Assembly (NCBI RefSeq): GCF_028009165.1
Contig: NC_079243.1
Location: forward strand, 248,001 to 312,000
DNA from: Akanthomyces muscarius
Lineage: Eukaryota > Ascomycota > Sordariomycetes > Hypocreales > Cordycipitaceae
Direction: 5' to 3'
Length of the DNA stretch: 64,000 nt
How positions within the stretch are numbered: position 1 is the stretch's first letter; each line of letters begins with the position of its first letter. Below, piece by piece: positions 33,652 through 45,545 of this stretch. Under the pieces are notes generated by a model. That model was given only the letters and a program-made list of their open reading frames with translations, was not told the DNA's origin and did not search any database. The position numbers were made by a program, and so were the translations under genes.

Positions 33652-34829
33652 GCCGCCAGCCTCGTCTCAAACGGACCGAAACTAGACAGCAAATGGGACA
33701 GAGATTCCTCCTTGTTTGGCGAGAGCCCGTAAAACACTGCGTGTATCGAGGATACCCCACCCAGTTCCTGCAGCTGAACGGGCGAAACAACCAGAATTTG
33801 GGAAGAAGATGGTCTAAAATATTTCGCAAGCTCGAATTTGAAAGGGATGGCCAGGTATATCATCCCTCTGGGTCACAGCAGATGCGCCACCGTCGCTGGA
33901 CCGCCTATCAAAGTCGGTGTGCCTTGGTGGGTCGCAATGGGGTCGCAGGCAGTATTACAGTGCAGCCGGCCCCATTGTAGCACTACAAAATATATACCGC
34001 TTAATTTCAATTGCACAAACCGTGACGGTCCCGAAGCTTGCGGAGCATACAATTTACACACAATCGGTCCCGAACCTAGGGAGAATGTAACCAAGCCTAA
34101 ACGTTGTACTGGAAATAAAGCAGGACAGGGTTTCAAATAATCTGGTCGGCCCTGTGTTAGGCATAGCGATATCCTCGCTAGGGATGTAACTGCGCACATG
34201 CAAGACATGACACTTGGCGCTTTTCTTCCTTCCTTGACGACAAATCAATGAGTGCGGTCTCCACAGTCACAGAAAACATACAGATACTACCCACGCAGCT
34301 TTTGAAGGGATACGTAGACTCAGTAGAGATCCGGCCTCGCGGCACGAGCACCCGCCGACACAGATGGGTGAGCCAAGGGGCTGGTGTATCTGCTACTTTG
34401 GTTGCTGCGCGCGGCCGCATACTAAATTTGGAAAGTGCCGATGGAATAAGACGGAATGATCCACAAGCGAAACAGCCTAAACTAAGCCTGAAGCAGCTGA
34501 GATTGGCGTGTGTATTTGTCAGGTTGAACTTAACACAGGCCGAAAAGATGTGTGCGGTGGGGTGTAGAGTGGTCTGGTGAGCATCAACCTATAGGCACGA
34601 TAGCCAGGACTGTATAAAAACCACTCACATCGTCCAGGGCCACCTAACGTCCTCCTAGCATGACTATAAGTTTCATATTAATTGAAAAGCTACGATCAAT
34701 ATGACCTTCAAACTCAGCACCGCGTCTAGTCGAGCCTGCCCGCCAGCGCCACGGCGCTGAACCGAGCTCAAAACTGGAAACAAATATGAAAGTGCCGCCC
34801 AGTGCAATCAATTACAGTGTTTTCCTAGC
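33652..34829. other. intergenic, no supported gene
   Basis: Promoter side of the membrane-protein gene. Overlapping frames on both strands at 33549-33980 are open but resemble nothing. A plus-strand 110-codon frame at 34248 is unrecognised. Confidence 0.35.
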
Positions 34830-34995
34830 TGTCACCGCGACAAAAACATCGAACGTCTACAGAACACCACTATTGAGGGAGTCTGATGGAATAAACATCG
34901 CGTTATGGCCGAAAGCCGTGCTGTGGCCATAACTGATGTCGTGGCTGCAAGTCGTGTCATGACCGAAAGTCGTGTTGTAGCTAAAAGGCAAGCTG
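34830..34995 (-). repeat. minisatellite of about 21-bp units, array 1
   Basis: Units such as GCCGAAAGCCGTGCTGTGGCC and GACCGAAAGTCGTGTTGTAGC repeat imperfectly. On the reverse strand they match the array at 36475-36615. The two arrays lie about 1.5 kb apart in opposite orientation. Confidence 0.7.
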
Positions 34996-36474
34996 CGTAA
35001 CTCAAACTCTGGTCAGGCAAACGTCATGGCCTGCAAGGTTGGAGAGCTTGCGCGAGCCAAAGTCTTTCTATAATATGGCGGCATAAACCTACATAGTGTG
35101 TCACTGCTGCTAGGAATAAATGTGAAATGCATTCATTGCCCACTTGCTGCAGGATGGTATACAATATACGGGGACACAGGAAGTTATTCAGAGCAAGTAT
35201 TGCCTACATACCCGACCTTTTCTCGCACTATGCAGCCCTTTCTTCGACTTAAATAGTGTAAGCGAAATAATGAACCTAGTTCTGCGCAAAGCAAGTTACC
35301 GGCACGCACGCTTTGGCAGCTACTTGCGATGCTCTTCGACGTCCAGTGTGATGGTGATATTAGTTTTGCCGCTATTAGCATGACCGCCGCTTCGACAATC
35401 TCCGGCAAGGCCATCGGATGATCTTCTACATAACTGTTGCGACCTATGGCTATGCCATTCCCAGTCTCGACGACACAGCTACTGATCCTTGCAACGTCAG
35501 AGAACTTAGGCGCATGTGCTCCATGTAGGTCGAAAAAGCTGCCCTAGAATTTCCAACTCAAAATCGGCAAATGCGCCCCGATACTCGGCGTCGCCTTTGC
35601 TATTCCAATTTTCGACGCTACCGCCGAGGTCCGCGTCATGCGTCACCTGTCACGCTAAGGTTTCATCGCCACGCGAAGTACACCTCACTAATGTATTTCT
35701 GAATCGTTGAAGGCTGAAAGCTTTATTTGAGACCAAAATTATTATGTCATTGCTGGATACTCTTAATACAAAACCCAAATCATCACTTGGCTACGTTCTT
35801 CAGTCACTATCTTTTTATTTTCTGGAAAGCAATCGCTAGAAGTGAAAGCGAGCAGTGTGTATGCGTGAAAGCCATCGAAGAGTTTGAGGAAGCGCAGCGG
35901 ACAGATCGCGCACCGGAATTCAACGGCAGGGCCCTGTAAACTGATAGCGCTCCGCACGGTCTATACAAAGCGCTAGAAGCTGAAGGAGGAGAAGCGATCT
36001 TAGTCCGTGCCGTGGTCGGCTTCCAAATACAGAACGAAGAGAAAACCTGAGGATTTCTGACCACAGTGTTGAAGGCCGAGACCGTGTATAAGTCTCCCAG
36101 AAGCTCTCCCGCGCCATATGCGTGTACCATATAGCCCTTCCAGAAGCAGAGAAGCCGTACTTGCTCGCACTGAGGGAATGAACGAGGCAGCAAGACAGTG
36201 TTCCAATAATCCCCGCATCCTAAAACTCAAGTTCGGACTCTTGCATTGCTAGAGGTTGCCCAGAAGCTCATCCAGAAAGAGCTGTCGGATTGACGGCAAC
36301 AGCTAGGAAGCAAACATGAAGCAAAAGAAAAAGAATTGAAAAATGAACAAATGCACAAGCTGTTCGCTGGAAAGCAGCATCCTGCTGTCTTTCAGAAACG
36401 ACGAGCGGGCCATGACACAGCCAGGAGGCCATTAGGGCCTTGGCCAAGCGTTCGTGTGTTACGCGGCATGCGTT
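34996..36474. other. segment between two inverted minisatellite arrays, no supported gene
   Basis: Only short frames are found. None shows a domain or splice pattern I can defend. Confidence 0.35.
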
Positions 36475-36615
36475 TTAGCCACAACATGATTTTCGGCCAC
36501 GACACGGCTTTCGGCCACAGCACGACTTTCAGCCACGACACGATTTCGGCCACGACACGATTTTCGGCCATAATACAACTTTTGGCAGCAACACGACTAT
36601 TGGCCACAATGCGAT
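36475..36615 (+). repeat. minisatellite of about 21-bp units, array 2
   Basis: Tandem imperfect copies of TTTTCGGCCACGACACGACT-like units, at least six, some shortened to 18 bp. Same family as 34830-34995 but on the other strand. Confidence 0.8.
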
Positions 36616-36840
36616 GGACGAGAAGTCACGCCACACAAGCCAAAACAACGGAATTACTTCTATTGCGGCACTCCTTTCCTGGATGTTAACCCAGAGACCG
36701 TTGCGGAAGAGCAAGTCCTTAAACGGTCGGATATATGCCAGGTACTTAAACGCAATCACACTCAGCTCCGCTCCCAATAACCGGGCCACGACAAATTCGC
36801 AATTCGTAGATCGTTTGGCCTTGTGATGCCGGATGATGTA
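36615..36840 (-). pseudogene. fragment resembling a domain of telomere-linked RecQ helicases
   Basis: The minus strand reads IRHHKAKRSTNCEFVVARLL, AFKYLAYIRPFKDLLFRN and GLWVNIQERSAAIEVIPLF. From memory this resembles the region ahead of the helicase core in fungal subtelomeric RecQ-like (TLH-type) proteins. No helicase motifs are present. The fragment abuts the LINE ORF1 piece at 36841. The family link is weak. Confidence 0.35.
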
Positions 36841-37369
36841 CCACGCTTGCGTACGTGGTTTCTGCATGTCTGCTTCGGTCCTTCTTGTTGGGCTGGGCTT
36901 TGCCAAGCCCAATAAGTGCTGTCCATAGGTCTGGGAGGTTTTCGGTAGCTGTCTCCATGAGACGGAGTTGTTCAGCATTGGCAATTTTGTTGTTGCTTAT
37001 GTATTTGAAGGCGTCTATTACAAGCCGGAGGACGCTAATTTCGTCATCATAACGGCGTTGAGTTGCGTCCGCAATTTTGTCCGTTGCCGCCCTGAGGCGG
37101 TCGCAGCTGAGCTGGAGTACTGGGGGGCTCGATCGGATGGGAATTTGTGCGGTGAAGGGGTCTTCCGTCCCTGCTCTGTTTCTTGCTTGTTGTTCATGTC
37201 GGTGCGCTGTAAGGCTACTGAGCGCTTCATCTGGATCAACTGCGCGTACTGGGGAGCTGCTCTCCAGCATACGCCTTCGCGCAAGCTGGTGAGTGCTTGC
37301 CAGGGCAGCGACAGGTCGTTCAGGAGTCCTGAATTGAACCTGCCGCTGCCTGGAAGTCGTCGGGGACAT
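36841..37369 (-). mobile_element. LINE ORF1 5' portion, 3'-truncated
   Basis: Starts at ATG 37369 with SPTTSRQRQVQFRTPERPV. It includes a helical region (DEISVLRLVIDAFKYISNNKIANAEQLRLM) and reaches LWTALIGLGKAQPNKKDRS then ETTYASV, where it stops matching. The last 86 bp are almost identical to 5641-5726 at the start of the other LINE copy. So this locus holds exactly the part that copy lacks. The upstream 37370-37500 may be LINE 5' UTR. Confidence 0.8.
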
Positions 37370-37429
37370 GGTGCTGGCTTTGAAGCCCAATGGTAATAGG
37401 GGGTTGTTAGGGGCCGCTCAGTGGATGTA

Positions 37430-38230
37430 TGCGTGCACTAACAGCACTGCAGACCCACTGTAGATGTAATGGGAAGGTTTGGCAAGAACGTCGGATCCAG
37501 ACTCGCAAACCCAATCGGGTAGGCAGACTCGTTACAGTGGCCAGTCCAGCCAAACCATCAGGCATTCATCTCCAACCGAACCCTTCGTTATCCTTCCAGA
37601 GACGACCGACACTACCTAGATGCCACGCTGCAATCGCTCTCGCTGCGAGTTTATACAGGGACTCCTTACTGCATCTAGATGAACAAGGGTTCACTCCAGG
37701 ATAACCGTTTTATATGGTGGTGTGCTAACTTGAACTGGTGCTACAATGCCTAGGCTATGTAGAGTTAAGACGCTAGGGACTGTGGTATTTATAGGCAGCT
37801 CAGCAAAGAATCATGTTTCTGCTCTTTTGGAAGAGGCTCAGGAGGCAGAAGATTGTTGATCGCTGAATGAAGATGAACATCAAAAGAAAAACGGGGTCTC
37901 GGCATTGGCCCGTAAAGCCTGTCTAGGAACATATATGCCTCTTGTCCCGAGTATGAACCGCTGCATGGGTTTTACCATAATAAGCTGGTGGTCCCTTGGC
38001 AGAACCGAATTAATCTTCATCCGTCGGTAACTGCGCGGAGTTGGACCGGATCCATTTGCACTAAAGTCTGGATCTCTTCTGGTTTGAAACCGAGCTTCTA
38101 CCACCTCATCGGCCTGTCGTGTCTTGGCGATCGCCGGTTTTTCTTTGCGCCCGATTGCCATTTCCCACTGCTCGAGCAGGGCGTAGAGCCACAAATGTTG
38201 GTACGCTGGAGCTTCTTGACAAATTTGTCG
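37430..38230. other. intergenic, no supported gene
   Basis: No defensible frame; possible LINE 5' UTR at the left edge. Confidence 0.3.
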
Positions 38231-38259
38231 TTGAACTGTGGCAGCAGGTCAGTAAAAAC

Positions 38260-38716
38260 GCCTCGCGTGTTGTCAGCATGTTGGCAGAAATCATCTACAG
38301 GCTGCTGATCCAAAAAGGACGAAACGGTGGTGCTGAAAGGTACCAGTACAGCGAGCAAAGTAACCTAGGAAAGGGAGGCTCCTGGGGACAGTGGCAGTTT
38401 CGGGACTTGGGGGGCCAAGGGCATTTCGAAGAATTCACTAATCCAAAGTGTCCTCCCGCCAAAATTGCGATATACATCGGTCTAGGTAGCTTCGGCAGCA
38501 AGGACCCCGTCAACGCCAAATTCAGCGGTAGTGAGTGTCGCAGATGTTGATATTGTGAGTTCTGAAGGCAGAACCGTGCTTTTCAATGCCACCAAGGGAA
38601 TGCATCTCGCCAGCGCTTGTGTTCTACTAAATTATGGCGCAGACCGGACATTGACAATAGATGATCCGGAAGTTTTCCAGATTCTGCAAAATCTGCAGAC
38701 ATTTCCTCACCCTTGA
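38260..38716 (+). pseudogene. degenerate ankyrin-type gene remnant
   Basis: Two plus-strand frames meet near 38535. The second reads VADVDIVSSEGRTVLFNATKGMHLASACVLLNYGADRTL, which fits one ankyrin repeat. The first (to 38550) carries PPAKIAIYIGLGSFGSKDPVNAKF. A frame change lies between them with no workable intron. Start and upstream parts are not visible. Confidence 0.4.
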
Positions 38717-38759
38717 TGTAGTATGAAGAAGGAAATCAGATATTTACTCTTTTTCAATA

Positions 38760-39984
38760 CTAGTCAATAACAATAGGATTTCTCTTGCTCCTCCCCTGCT
38801 CCCCATGGTCTTTCCCTCCCCTCTTCCGCTTAAGACCCTGTGTCAAGTTCAAGGATTCGAAAAGCCTAAACATCACGACAGGGCCTTTCGAACAGGCGTA
38901 CCACCTTGGTGTGCGGTCCCACCAGTCCCTGAAGCTAGGGCTCAAGTATTCCAACAACAGTTCAACAACGTCGGTATGACCATAGAATGCCGCTAGGGCT
39001 AGGGATTCTTCTCGTTGCTGCCTGCGGGTATAGGGAAGAAGCTGGCTGACCAGTTCAAGATGCCCACGAGCAGCAGCACATGGATAAATGGAAAGACGAA
39101 GATAGCCGTGATCTCGTGTCAGAAATTTGGAGGTAAAAATACTTCCGAAGTCGCTGGCGCGATCAAGGACCAATGGTCCTGGCCGGATGCCGGATGCGTA
39201 CATGACCTCGATGACGTCAAATCTGCCGAAGATGAAAGCAGTGCCCAGGGCGGTGTGACCATCTCTGTCTTTGGCGCATAGAGGGATCCTACCATCGTCG
39301 AGTAGTACCTTGACTGTTGGCGCCGGCCCGTACCTAGCAGCGACGTGCAGGGCTGTATCCGTCCGTGGTGCTTAGATCAATGCCATTTGAGGTGAGGAGC
39401 AGTTTCAGAATCTCGGCGTCTTTGGATTGACATGCTAGGAAGAGGGGTCGGCCGTAGTCCGTGTACCGAACACCGTTAGGCTCAATATTGTCGCACTCGA
39501 GAACCTTGCGCACAACATTTGTCAGGCCTGAGGATATCGCCAGAGTAAGAGGTCTCCATGCTCGACGCCCATTTCGCATGTTCACTTGTAGGCTACCATG
39601 CTCGATGAGTGCCAGGGTGACATTCTCGTGATCTTCTTCAATCGCACAAAGAAGAGCGGTGTCACCATCGTGGTTCCGCGCGTCGGCTCTGAAGCCTTTG
39701 TGATTCTTCAAAGCCTGGATGTGTTGCACATATCCTTCGGTGGCCAGGTAGGGTAGGCAAGTTGCGCCAGACTCCTTCACATTCCTACGCCAGAGGTACG
39801 GTTGAAGTAGCTGGTGCATCGTGCGAGCTGTGTGACTCAAGGAGCTCACCTTATTCTCCGAAAAATGATCGCAGACTGCTAGCCATAGCTCGGGCGGAAG
39901 CCAGCAGGACTTCGTTGAGCGCTCAGGCAAAGACTGTCCTCGAGGCGGAGACCGGACGGCGAGGCTCGACCTTCGTCCGTACAT
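38760..39984 (-). pseudogene. F-box plus ankyrin-repeat protein with one frameshift
   Basis: From ATG 39984 the protein has an F-box-like start (CWLPPELWLAVCDHFSENKVSSLSHTARTMHQLLQPYLW), then ankyrin repeats (DARNHDGDTALLCAIEEDHENVTLALIEHG, and so on). Near 39350-39370 the frame shifts by one or two bases after STTDGY. The other frame continues ALHVAARYGPAPTVKVLLDDG, DRDGHTALGTAFIFGRFDVIEVM and GHTDVVELLLEY to a stop at 38760. Repaired length would be about 410 residues, normal for this family. F-box/ankyrin proteins recruit targets to SCF ubiquitin ligases. A sequencing error is the main alternative to a true pseudogene. Confidence 0.75.
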
Positions 39985-40200
39985 CGTTGCCTGCGTGGGC
40001 AGAGACTGACTGTTTTGGTATCGAGTGTGGTCAGCCGCGGGTGTGGTAGGTTTCTGCAGAAGAGAGGAGGAAAAAAAGTTTGCTTCACGAGGAAGGGGGG
40101 GAACCTCTTATATAGCTAGGTTCGCCTCGCGGCCGCCGTCGAAGGCCTGTGATCAGCTAGCACGCAGCTACCAAATCCTGCCGCGTTTTGCGGCACTGTT
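39985..40200. other. upstream region of F-box/ankyrin gene
   Basis: Short spacer between the F-box/ankyrin gene and the next remnant, presumably promoter; nothing specific seen. Confidence 0.3.
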
Positions 40201-40620
40201 CTAGTAGACTTCCATCCTTTCAGAGTGGGTAGACGAATAAGTGCGCCCTCTGGCCATTACGTGGCGTCTTGGCCGGCCGAGATGCTTGGGTGCATTAATG
40301 CCGATGACTTCCGTGATGTTCGCCCCCCCGGACAAGTCGAAAGGCCTGGGTACATCCATGCCGAGGCTTTTTGTGATAGCCATTTCATGAGACAGAGTGA
40401 CCCAACAAGGTTCTTTAGATCCTCTCTGTCTTTGATTGCCAGCGCCAGCGTGTTTCTTGAGGAGTGTCGTGCGCTGGGTTCGGGGGAGGCGAGCGGCACG
40501 CAATATTTCCGTAAGGTTGACCTCGTACTCACCGTCTAGCTTCCTAACAGTGACGATGTGCTGCCCGTGCGTGTAGTAGAAGGACTCTACTTCATCAACA
40601 TCCCCGCAAGGTTCGGTATC
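40201..40620 (-). pseudogene. possible KilA-N/APSES-like DNA-binding remnant
   Basis: The minus strand reads ESFYYTHGQHIVTVRKLDGEY, VNLTEILRAARLPRTQRTTLLKK and SHEMAITKSLGMDVPRPF. This fits the pattern of a KilA-N/APSES domain (short strand, NxTEIL helix, R-rich turn). The similarity is by eye and not certain. No start codon or full gene model is available. It lies just after a kinase-like remnant on the same strand and may have been fused to it. Confidence 0.4.
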
Positions 40621-41130
40621 GGGCAGCGAGATCTGGTCGGAACGATGACGGAGTGGGCGATGGTCGCAAAGGGTAATCTGTCTGCATTTTCAGTGGAGTC
40701 GCCACTCAGCACGGGACAAAGCTCAACCTCCTTGAGTAGAGCGGCTGAATGAGTGATGCCATCACAGATGGCGTCATATCTTGCCGTCTCACAGGCAGAG
40801 TGGCTTTGGTTGACTCTGGCGCCATAGGCAAACGGGCATCCATCTGTCCGCTGACTCTCCTCTCCGAAAAGAAATTCCAATATCCATCGATGTAGATCTT
40901 CCATATCCTGTTGAATTAGATATTCTCATGCTGTCATTCGGGGGCGTGTTTCAAAATTCAGTAGGATAACATCAATGTTCTCTGACTGAAAGTCGCCGTG
41001 ATACAAGGTGAGGCCGTGTAAGTGTTGTAACGCGTTGACAAGCTGTTTCAATGCAGACTTAAACTCGCCGGCGCGTCACTCATAGTGGAGCTGTGACGGT
41101 ACAAGGGCGCCATCAAGGTAGAGTGCGACT
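40587..41130 (-). pseudogene. protein-kinase-like remnant with in-frame stops
   Basis: On the minus strand the frame gives ALYLDGALVPSQLHY, a TGA, then AGEFKSALKQLVNALQHLHGLTLYHGDFQSENIDVILL. The HGDFQSEN block corresponds to the HRDxKxxN catalytic loop. A second TGA follows RPRMTA, then EDLHRWILEFLFGEES. No DFG motif and no N-lobe are visible. At least two stops make it a pseudogene; the first TGA (41068-41070) precedes CGC and both could derive from CGA codons. Confidence 0.6.
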
Positions 41131-41334
41131 TGAATGAAGTAATTATTCACAAAGAGACAAGGAGAGTTTCATAAGAAAAGCTCTCGCACACAGCTATTTA
41201 CACGAAATTAAGGTGGGGCATTCGATTAGACGCGGTTCCCTTCGCACTTCTGAGCCAACGGATTCAGTCCATGCCATTCTAGTCAAGACGATGTAGAGAT
41301 GGGCAGCAACAGTGGCTTCCGGGAGGCTTGTCTC

Positions 41335-43501
41335 TCACGGCTGCGATTCTTCTCGTGCCTTTGCAACAGCAAAGCCAGCTAGTTTGATGAGCACTGTAAG
41401 AAAAGCTCTCCCCTGTTTATACAGTTCTGTCTCAACGCACCCATTGCATTGACTGGCCATGTCGCTCAACACATCTAAGGCCAGACTGAGCGCCTCCATG
41501 TCCTTTCGCGCCTGTTCCTCAAGAGGGTGTAGGAGAATGTTGACAAAAAGCGGTGGACTAGCGAGAATGACATGAAATGCAGCGTGCCTAGCGTATATTA
41601 TTTAGCATTACTTTCTAGGCAATTGGCTCAGACACGCATCTGCCTGCCATTTTACTTACCAAGGCTTTCGAGAAAATGTACCTGCTAGTATTGGCTCCCC
41701 TAACATTCTCAAAGTCGAATGGCTAGCCTGTACGGACATGTCGGTACTTGAGTGCATCACGCTGTGGATATCTCGAGGCATGGTCGTATATCTCTGTAGA
41801 CTCGCTCCAAGTCTTCGAACAGTTGTATGAATGGTGCCAATGGTGTAATGGTAGTCGAGCTGAAGCTGCACAGATCGGAGACGGGTACCAAATCTGGTAT
41901 TGGACGGACGCGGACGCGACAAGCTTGGCCGAAGTTCTAAAGGAACTGTAAGTCGCCAGCCCTCGAGCTCGTCATCCAGCAGGCGTATCCTAGAAACAAG
42001 CTCGGGTGCTGGAACTGTTAAGGCTGACGGCGAGTAGAGCAGTTGAACAATCTTTTCTTTCAATACACTCAACCTAGGGTCTCCGGTGTAGAAATGTATG
42101 AGCTTTTCTACAGCAAGCAGGCCAAGTGCATCTTCCAGCTCGTAGCGTAATAGCTGGGTTTCAATATGCGATTCTGGCACCGTCACGTCGCAAAAGTTAC
42201 TGGTGAGGATGGGAGGTCTACCCGAGAGGAGAGAGTAGTCTTTATCCAGAACGAAGCACTGCCAGAACAGCTTTCGGACTAGATAATCACAGCCTTGTTC
42301 AGCAAGGCTCAACAGCCTTTCGGTCTGCGGTGGCTTCAGCAAGTGCCCGTCGAGCTCACAAACCATGCGGCAAGCAGTTGCATGCAGCACTAGAGCACCT
42401 TGGTGTTGGCCAGTTATCGTTCGGTATTTTTGCTAGAACACATAATAATTTTTTTTTTGTTCAGTTGTATACTGTAATCCACAAACGAAAATAGCACATA
42501 CGTACCAGCAACAAAGCAGCGTAAATAGCTATAGGGTTTGTACAGCCGGCGAGTCTGTTCAAGATGAAGTCCGCCTGTTCTGCGTATGATTCGGCGTCAC
42601 GTAGTATGCCGGCGGATGCCGGCACCTCCAAATAATGCAGCACACAAAATGCCGCAAGAATGAAAGCCCTAGCAGCCAGGGGTAAAGCGACGTGTGAGCG
42701 ACCATCATCCGAAGACTCGTAGGCCGTACTGGTGATAAAAGCCAGGCTGTCGTTGTCAAGGCAAGGGAAAATAAAACAGTACAGAGACTGCGGGAAGCTA
42801 TGGAGCGTTTTTTCGGTGCATTCTCGACTGGGAAAATCGGGGAATAACGAAGAAGCAGGTGTACGTCCTACAAGCGTCGTTCGGACGGGGGTGTGAAAGA
42901 GAAATGTTCTTAATACTCTGGTATCTTGGCCAGTTATTAACGTCATCCAACTCAGCCCGTCCTCGGAAAAGACCCTAGTTCCGCGATGATACCAGTTGCC
43001 TTGAATAGCCCGTGTAGACCAGGCGATATAGCTACCAAAGGCATTTGGTGAATCCTGGTCGGTCAGAGTTGGGGGTGGATAACATTCAGCAGTGGCTACT
43101 TGTGAGCTTGCTTCGGAAGAGGAATTTAATGTTGTTTGCCCACACGTGGCATGCTCCGAAGGATCTTTCTGCGCCAACAGGTTCTCTAGCTGCGCGACTC
43201 TCTCCTTCAAACGTTCATTTTCCGTGGCACGGGGAGTACTATCAGGAATATTAGACGATATACGGCCCACTTATTCCGATTGCAGGTTTCCGAGGTCAAC
43301 ATACCGAATATTAGTCCTTACCCGCTGCTGTCTGGTAAACTTGCATTCCAAGTTTTGATGGCTGCACCAATTACACGGAGAACCGGGGCCGGGTAATGCG
43401 CACTGAATCTGGGCGAAGATTAGCCCCCACGTAGGCGATGCCGGTACGGTTTGGCAAACCTTTCTCTGGAAGCAGGCATCGCAAGCTCGCTGTTTTGGCA
43501 T
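41335..43501 (-). CDS. Zn2Cys6 fungal-type transcription factor
   Basis: Exon 1 (43501-43460) gives MPKQRACDACFQRK. A canonical intron then leads to IQCALPGPGSPCNWCSHQNLEC, completing a Zn2Cys6 cluster interrupted by an intron. Exon 2 ends at 43322. The best in-frame acceptor for exon 3 is 43204, giving ERVAQLENLLAQ, the coiled-coil linker. Exon 3 ends at 42506. Exon 4 is 42432-41660 and exon 5 is 41587-41335, ending AKAREESQP. The middle homology region includes LFWQCFVLDKDYSLLSGRPPIL. Total is about 650 residues, normal for the family. Target genes are unknown; the ferroportin-like gene upstream is on the same strand. Confidence 0.82.
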
Positions 43502-43832
43502 TTCGCTGGCGTTATGTCACAAGACCCAGACACGGTTTTGGGAAACAGAGATTCAGAGAGCTGCCTGTTCTTGCCGCGGGATTACAGTGCTGGTAAACGA
43601 GGAGGCTCGGAGTGGCGCTCGGCGAGAAAAAAGTCAAAATGTTGAGCTTTATGTGGGCCGAGCTGCCACAGCCAATCACATTTTGCAACCAACCGTTAGG
43701 GAATTGATAAATCTTATACTCTATATTAATGTAAACAGGCTTTAATTTAGTAATATTTTCATCTCAACTTCATGTAAAATTCAACAGCCAAGTTGGCGTT
43801 TTATGTGTGCCACTCCGGACCGCTCCTGACGC
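43502..43832. promoter_or_regulatory. spacer between ferroportin-like gene and Zn2Cys6 gene
   Basis: AT-rich spacer of about 330 bp between two genes on the same strand. It should hold the ferroportin 3' end and the regulator's promoter. Confidence 0.4.
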
Positions 43833-45545
43833 TTAGCTCTTCTTTCTCCGTAGGAAACTCGTCACGACTTCTAGATGTAGCAAATGCTTCCTGCAGAGAT
43901 AGACGTAGAATGTGTAGGCAGAGCTTGCTGACGCAACAGCAATCAGTGAGACTAGTGATGGCCACTTGAACTGGCTGGGCTTGGGCCAGATGATCGTCGT
44001 TGCATAGGCGATGAGCTCAAAAGCATTTTGCCAAGCCGCCTCCACGGAAGAGAATGCGCCGCGACTCTCTGCCTCAACGTTCTACCGAGAAATGCCAACC
44101 TGTCAGCTTGTATCCCAAAGAAAGAACAGAAAAGAAGCCTTTTCGGCCATGTCCATTGTGCTCCTTACCTCTTGAACTATGAATTGAACGCAAAGATCAA
44201 AGCCACGAAGTCCCAGCCTGCTTAAAATGGTTCCGCCAACCAAACCCCCGGCTGAGAGAAGAGGGTTTTGCTCACATGTCCAAAACACGGCAATTCCTGC
44301 TAAGAGCATAGATACCTGCCAGGTACTGAGCCAAAGACCAGCTCGAACGGGACCGATACGACCCATCAACCAAGGGGCAGCCCAGGTGGCCAAGACCTCG
44401 AAAACGACGCTCAAAGTCCTCGCCATTCCGATTTGCGTAGAGTTGTAGCCAACCGAGAGTAGAAAAGTGACCATTTGGCCAGCAAAGCTCAAAACAGTAA
44501 GATACAAAACGGCTCCGGCTATGGACGGGAGAAACGCTTTATGCTTGAAATATAACGAAAAGTCTTGTTTGAACCTGCTGAAAAGAGTAGTTAAGACGGT
44601 CCAGTTGGTTTTAGAGACGTGTTGCAAGGTTGTTGATCCACTAGTTGGCAGCTTGGACACCTTTGCTTCCTGTAGCCGCGGTACATCATAATAGACCCGT
44701 GCAATAGCAAAATACTCAACAAAGATGGATGCGGCGTTCATGCCAAAGTTGACAATAATGGCTAGCCGGGAAGTATAGCCGTCCAGTAGAGCGATGAAAA
44801 GAGGGCCGAATAGCTTACAGAGCAAGTCAATTCTTCTCATCTGAGCGTTGATGATACTGAGTGCTTCTGGGTCCTCTTCAGCGACAACGACAACCTAGTT
44901 ATTCACACGTCAGATCCATCCTTGGCCGGTATCATGCCGTTCTAGTATTAACTCACCCAATCTTTCTCCACAGAGACCAGGTTCATGATAGAGCAAAGCT
45001 TCTCGATGCAAGCAAAAAACGTTACAAGAGCAAGCATCCCAAGCCTTGCGGCGGAGCCAGCTGACGGGCCAACTGCCAAGATATAAAACACAGCACACGA
45101 CGCAGCAACCACAAGTCTCTGGTACACTAACACAGACGGGTTGGTTTTTGTACACACGGCGCAGGAGACTGCGAGTTTTAGTGGGGTTCCTTCGCTCACC
45201 TATCGACACGCGCACGACCTCGAGACGATTGCCATTGTCAATGTAGAGCCCAATAGCTGGGGCAAATAGAATGGCAGACAGGCCACGAACAAGAGCGTAG
45301 ACCGACATGGGCATCAAGGTTCCCGGGAAGACGGCGGCGAGATACAGGACTGCGCCGAACTCGAAGACGCGGGAGTTCCAAGTCGACAAGAAATGGGAAA
45401 TGTAGAGCCGTCGGGCAATCGAAGCGGGAACACGATGCAGTGCCACATCTGGGCTACGCTGATTGTATTCGACATGATGGGTAGACAGCAGATGAGTATC
45501 CTCTGTTAGAGGACTGGACGCGTTTGATGGTATCTGTGCTGCCAT
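43833..45545 (-). CDS. ferroportin-like iron exporter (SLC40 family)
   Basis: Four exons splice cleanly: 45545-45200, 45126-44958, 44894-44169 and 44081-43833. The protein opens with a polar lead. Family blocks follow: RLYISHFLSTWNSRVFEFGAVLYLA, LVRGLSAILFAPAIGLYID, SIVYQRLVVAAS, EDPEALSIINAQMRRIDLLCKLFGPLFIALLDG and ESRGAFSSVEAAWQNAFELIAY. These are hallmark SLC40 (ferroportin) positions. About 12 helices are expected and visible. Animal ferroportin exports Fe2+. In fungi the role is less studied, and export of iron or another metal at plasma or vacuolar membrane is inferred. Start ATG 45545 is preferred because the upstream extension is low-complexity. No defects are seen. Confidence 0.9.

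Noticed and set aside
33549..33980. Overlapping frames on both strands upstream of the 567-residue membrane protein
   Set aside because: No conserved motif on either strand; likely promoter sequence that happens to be open.
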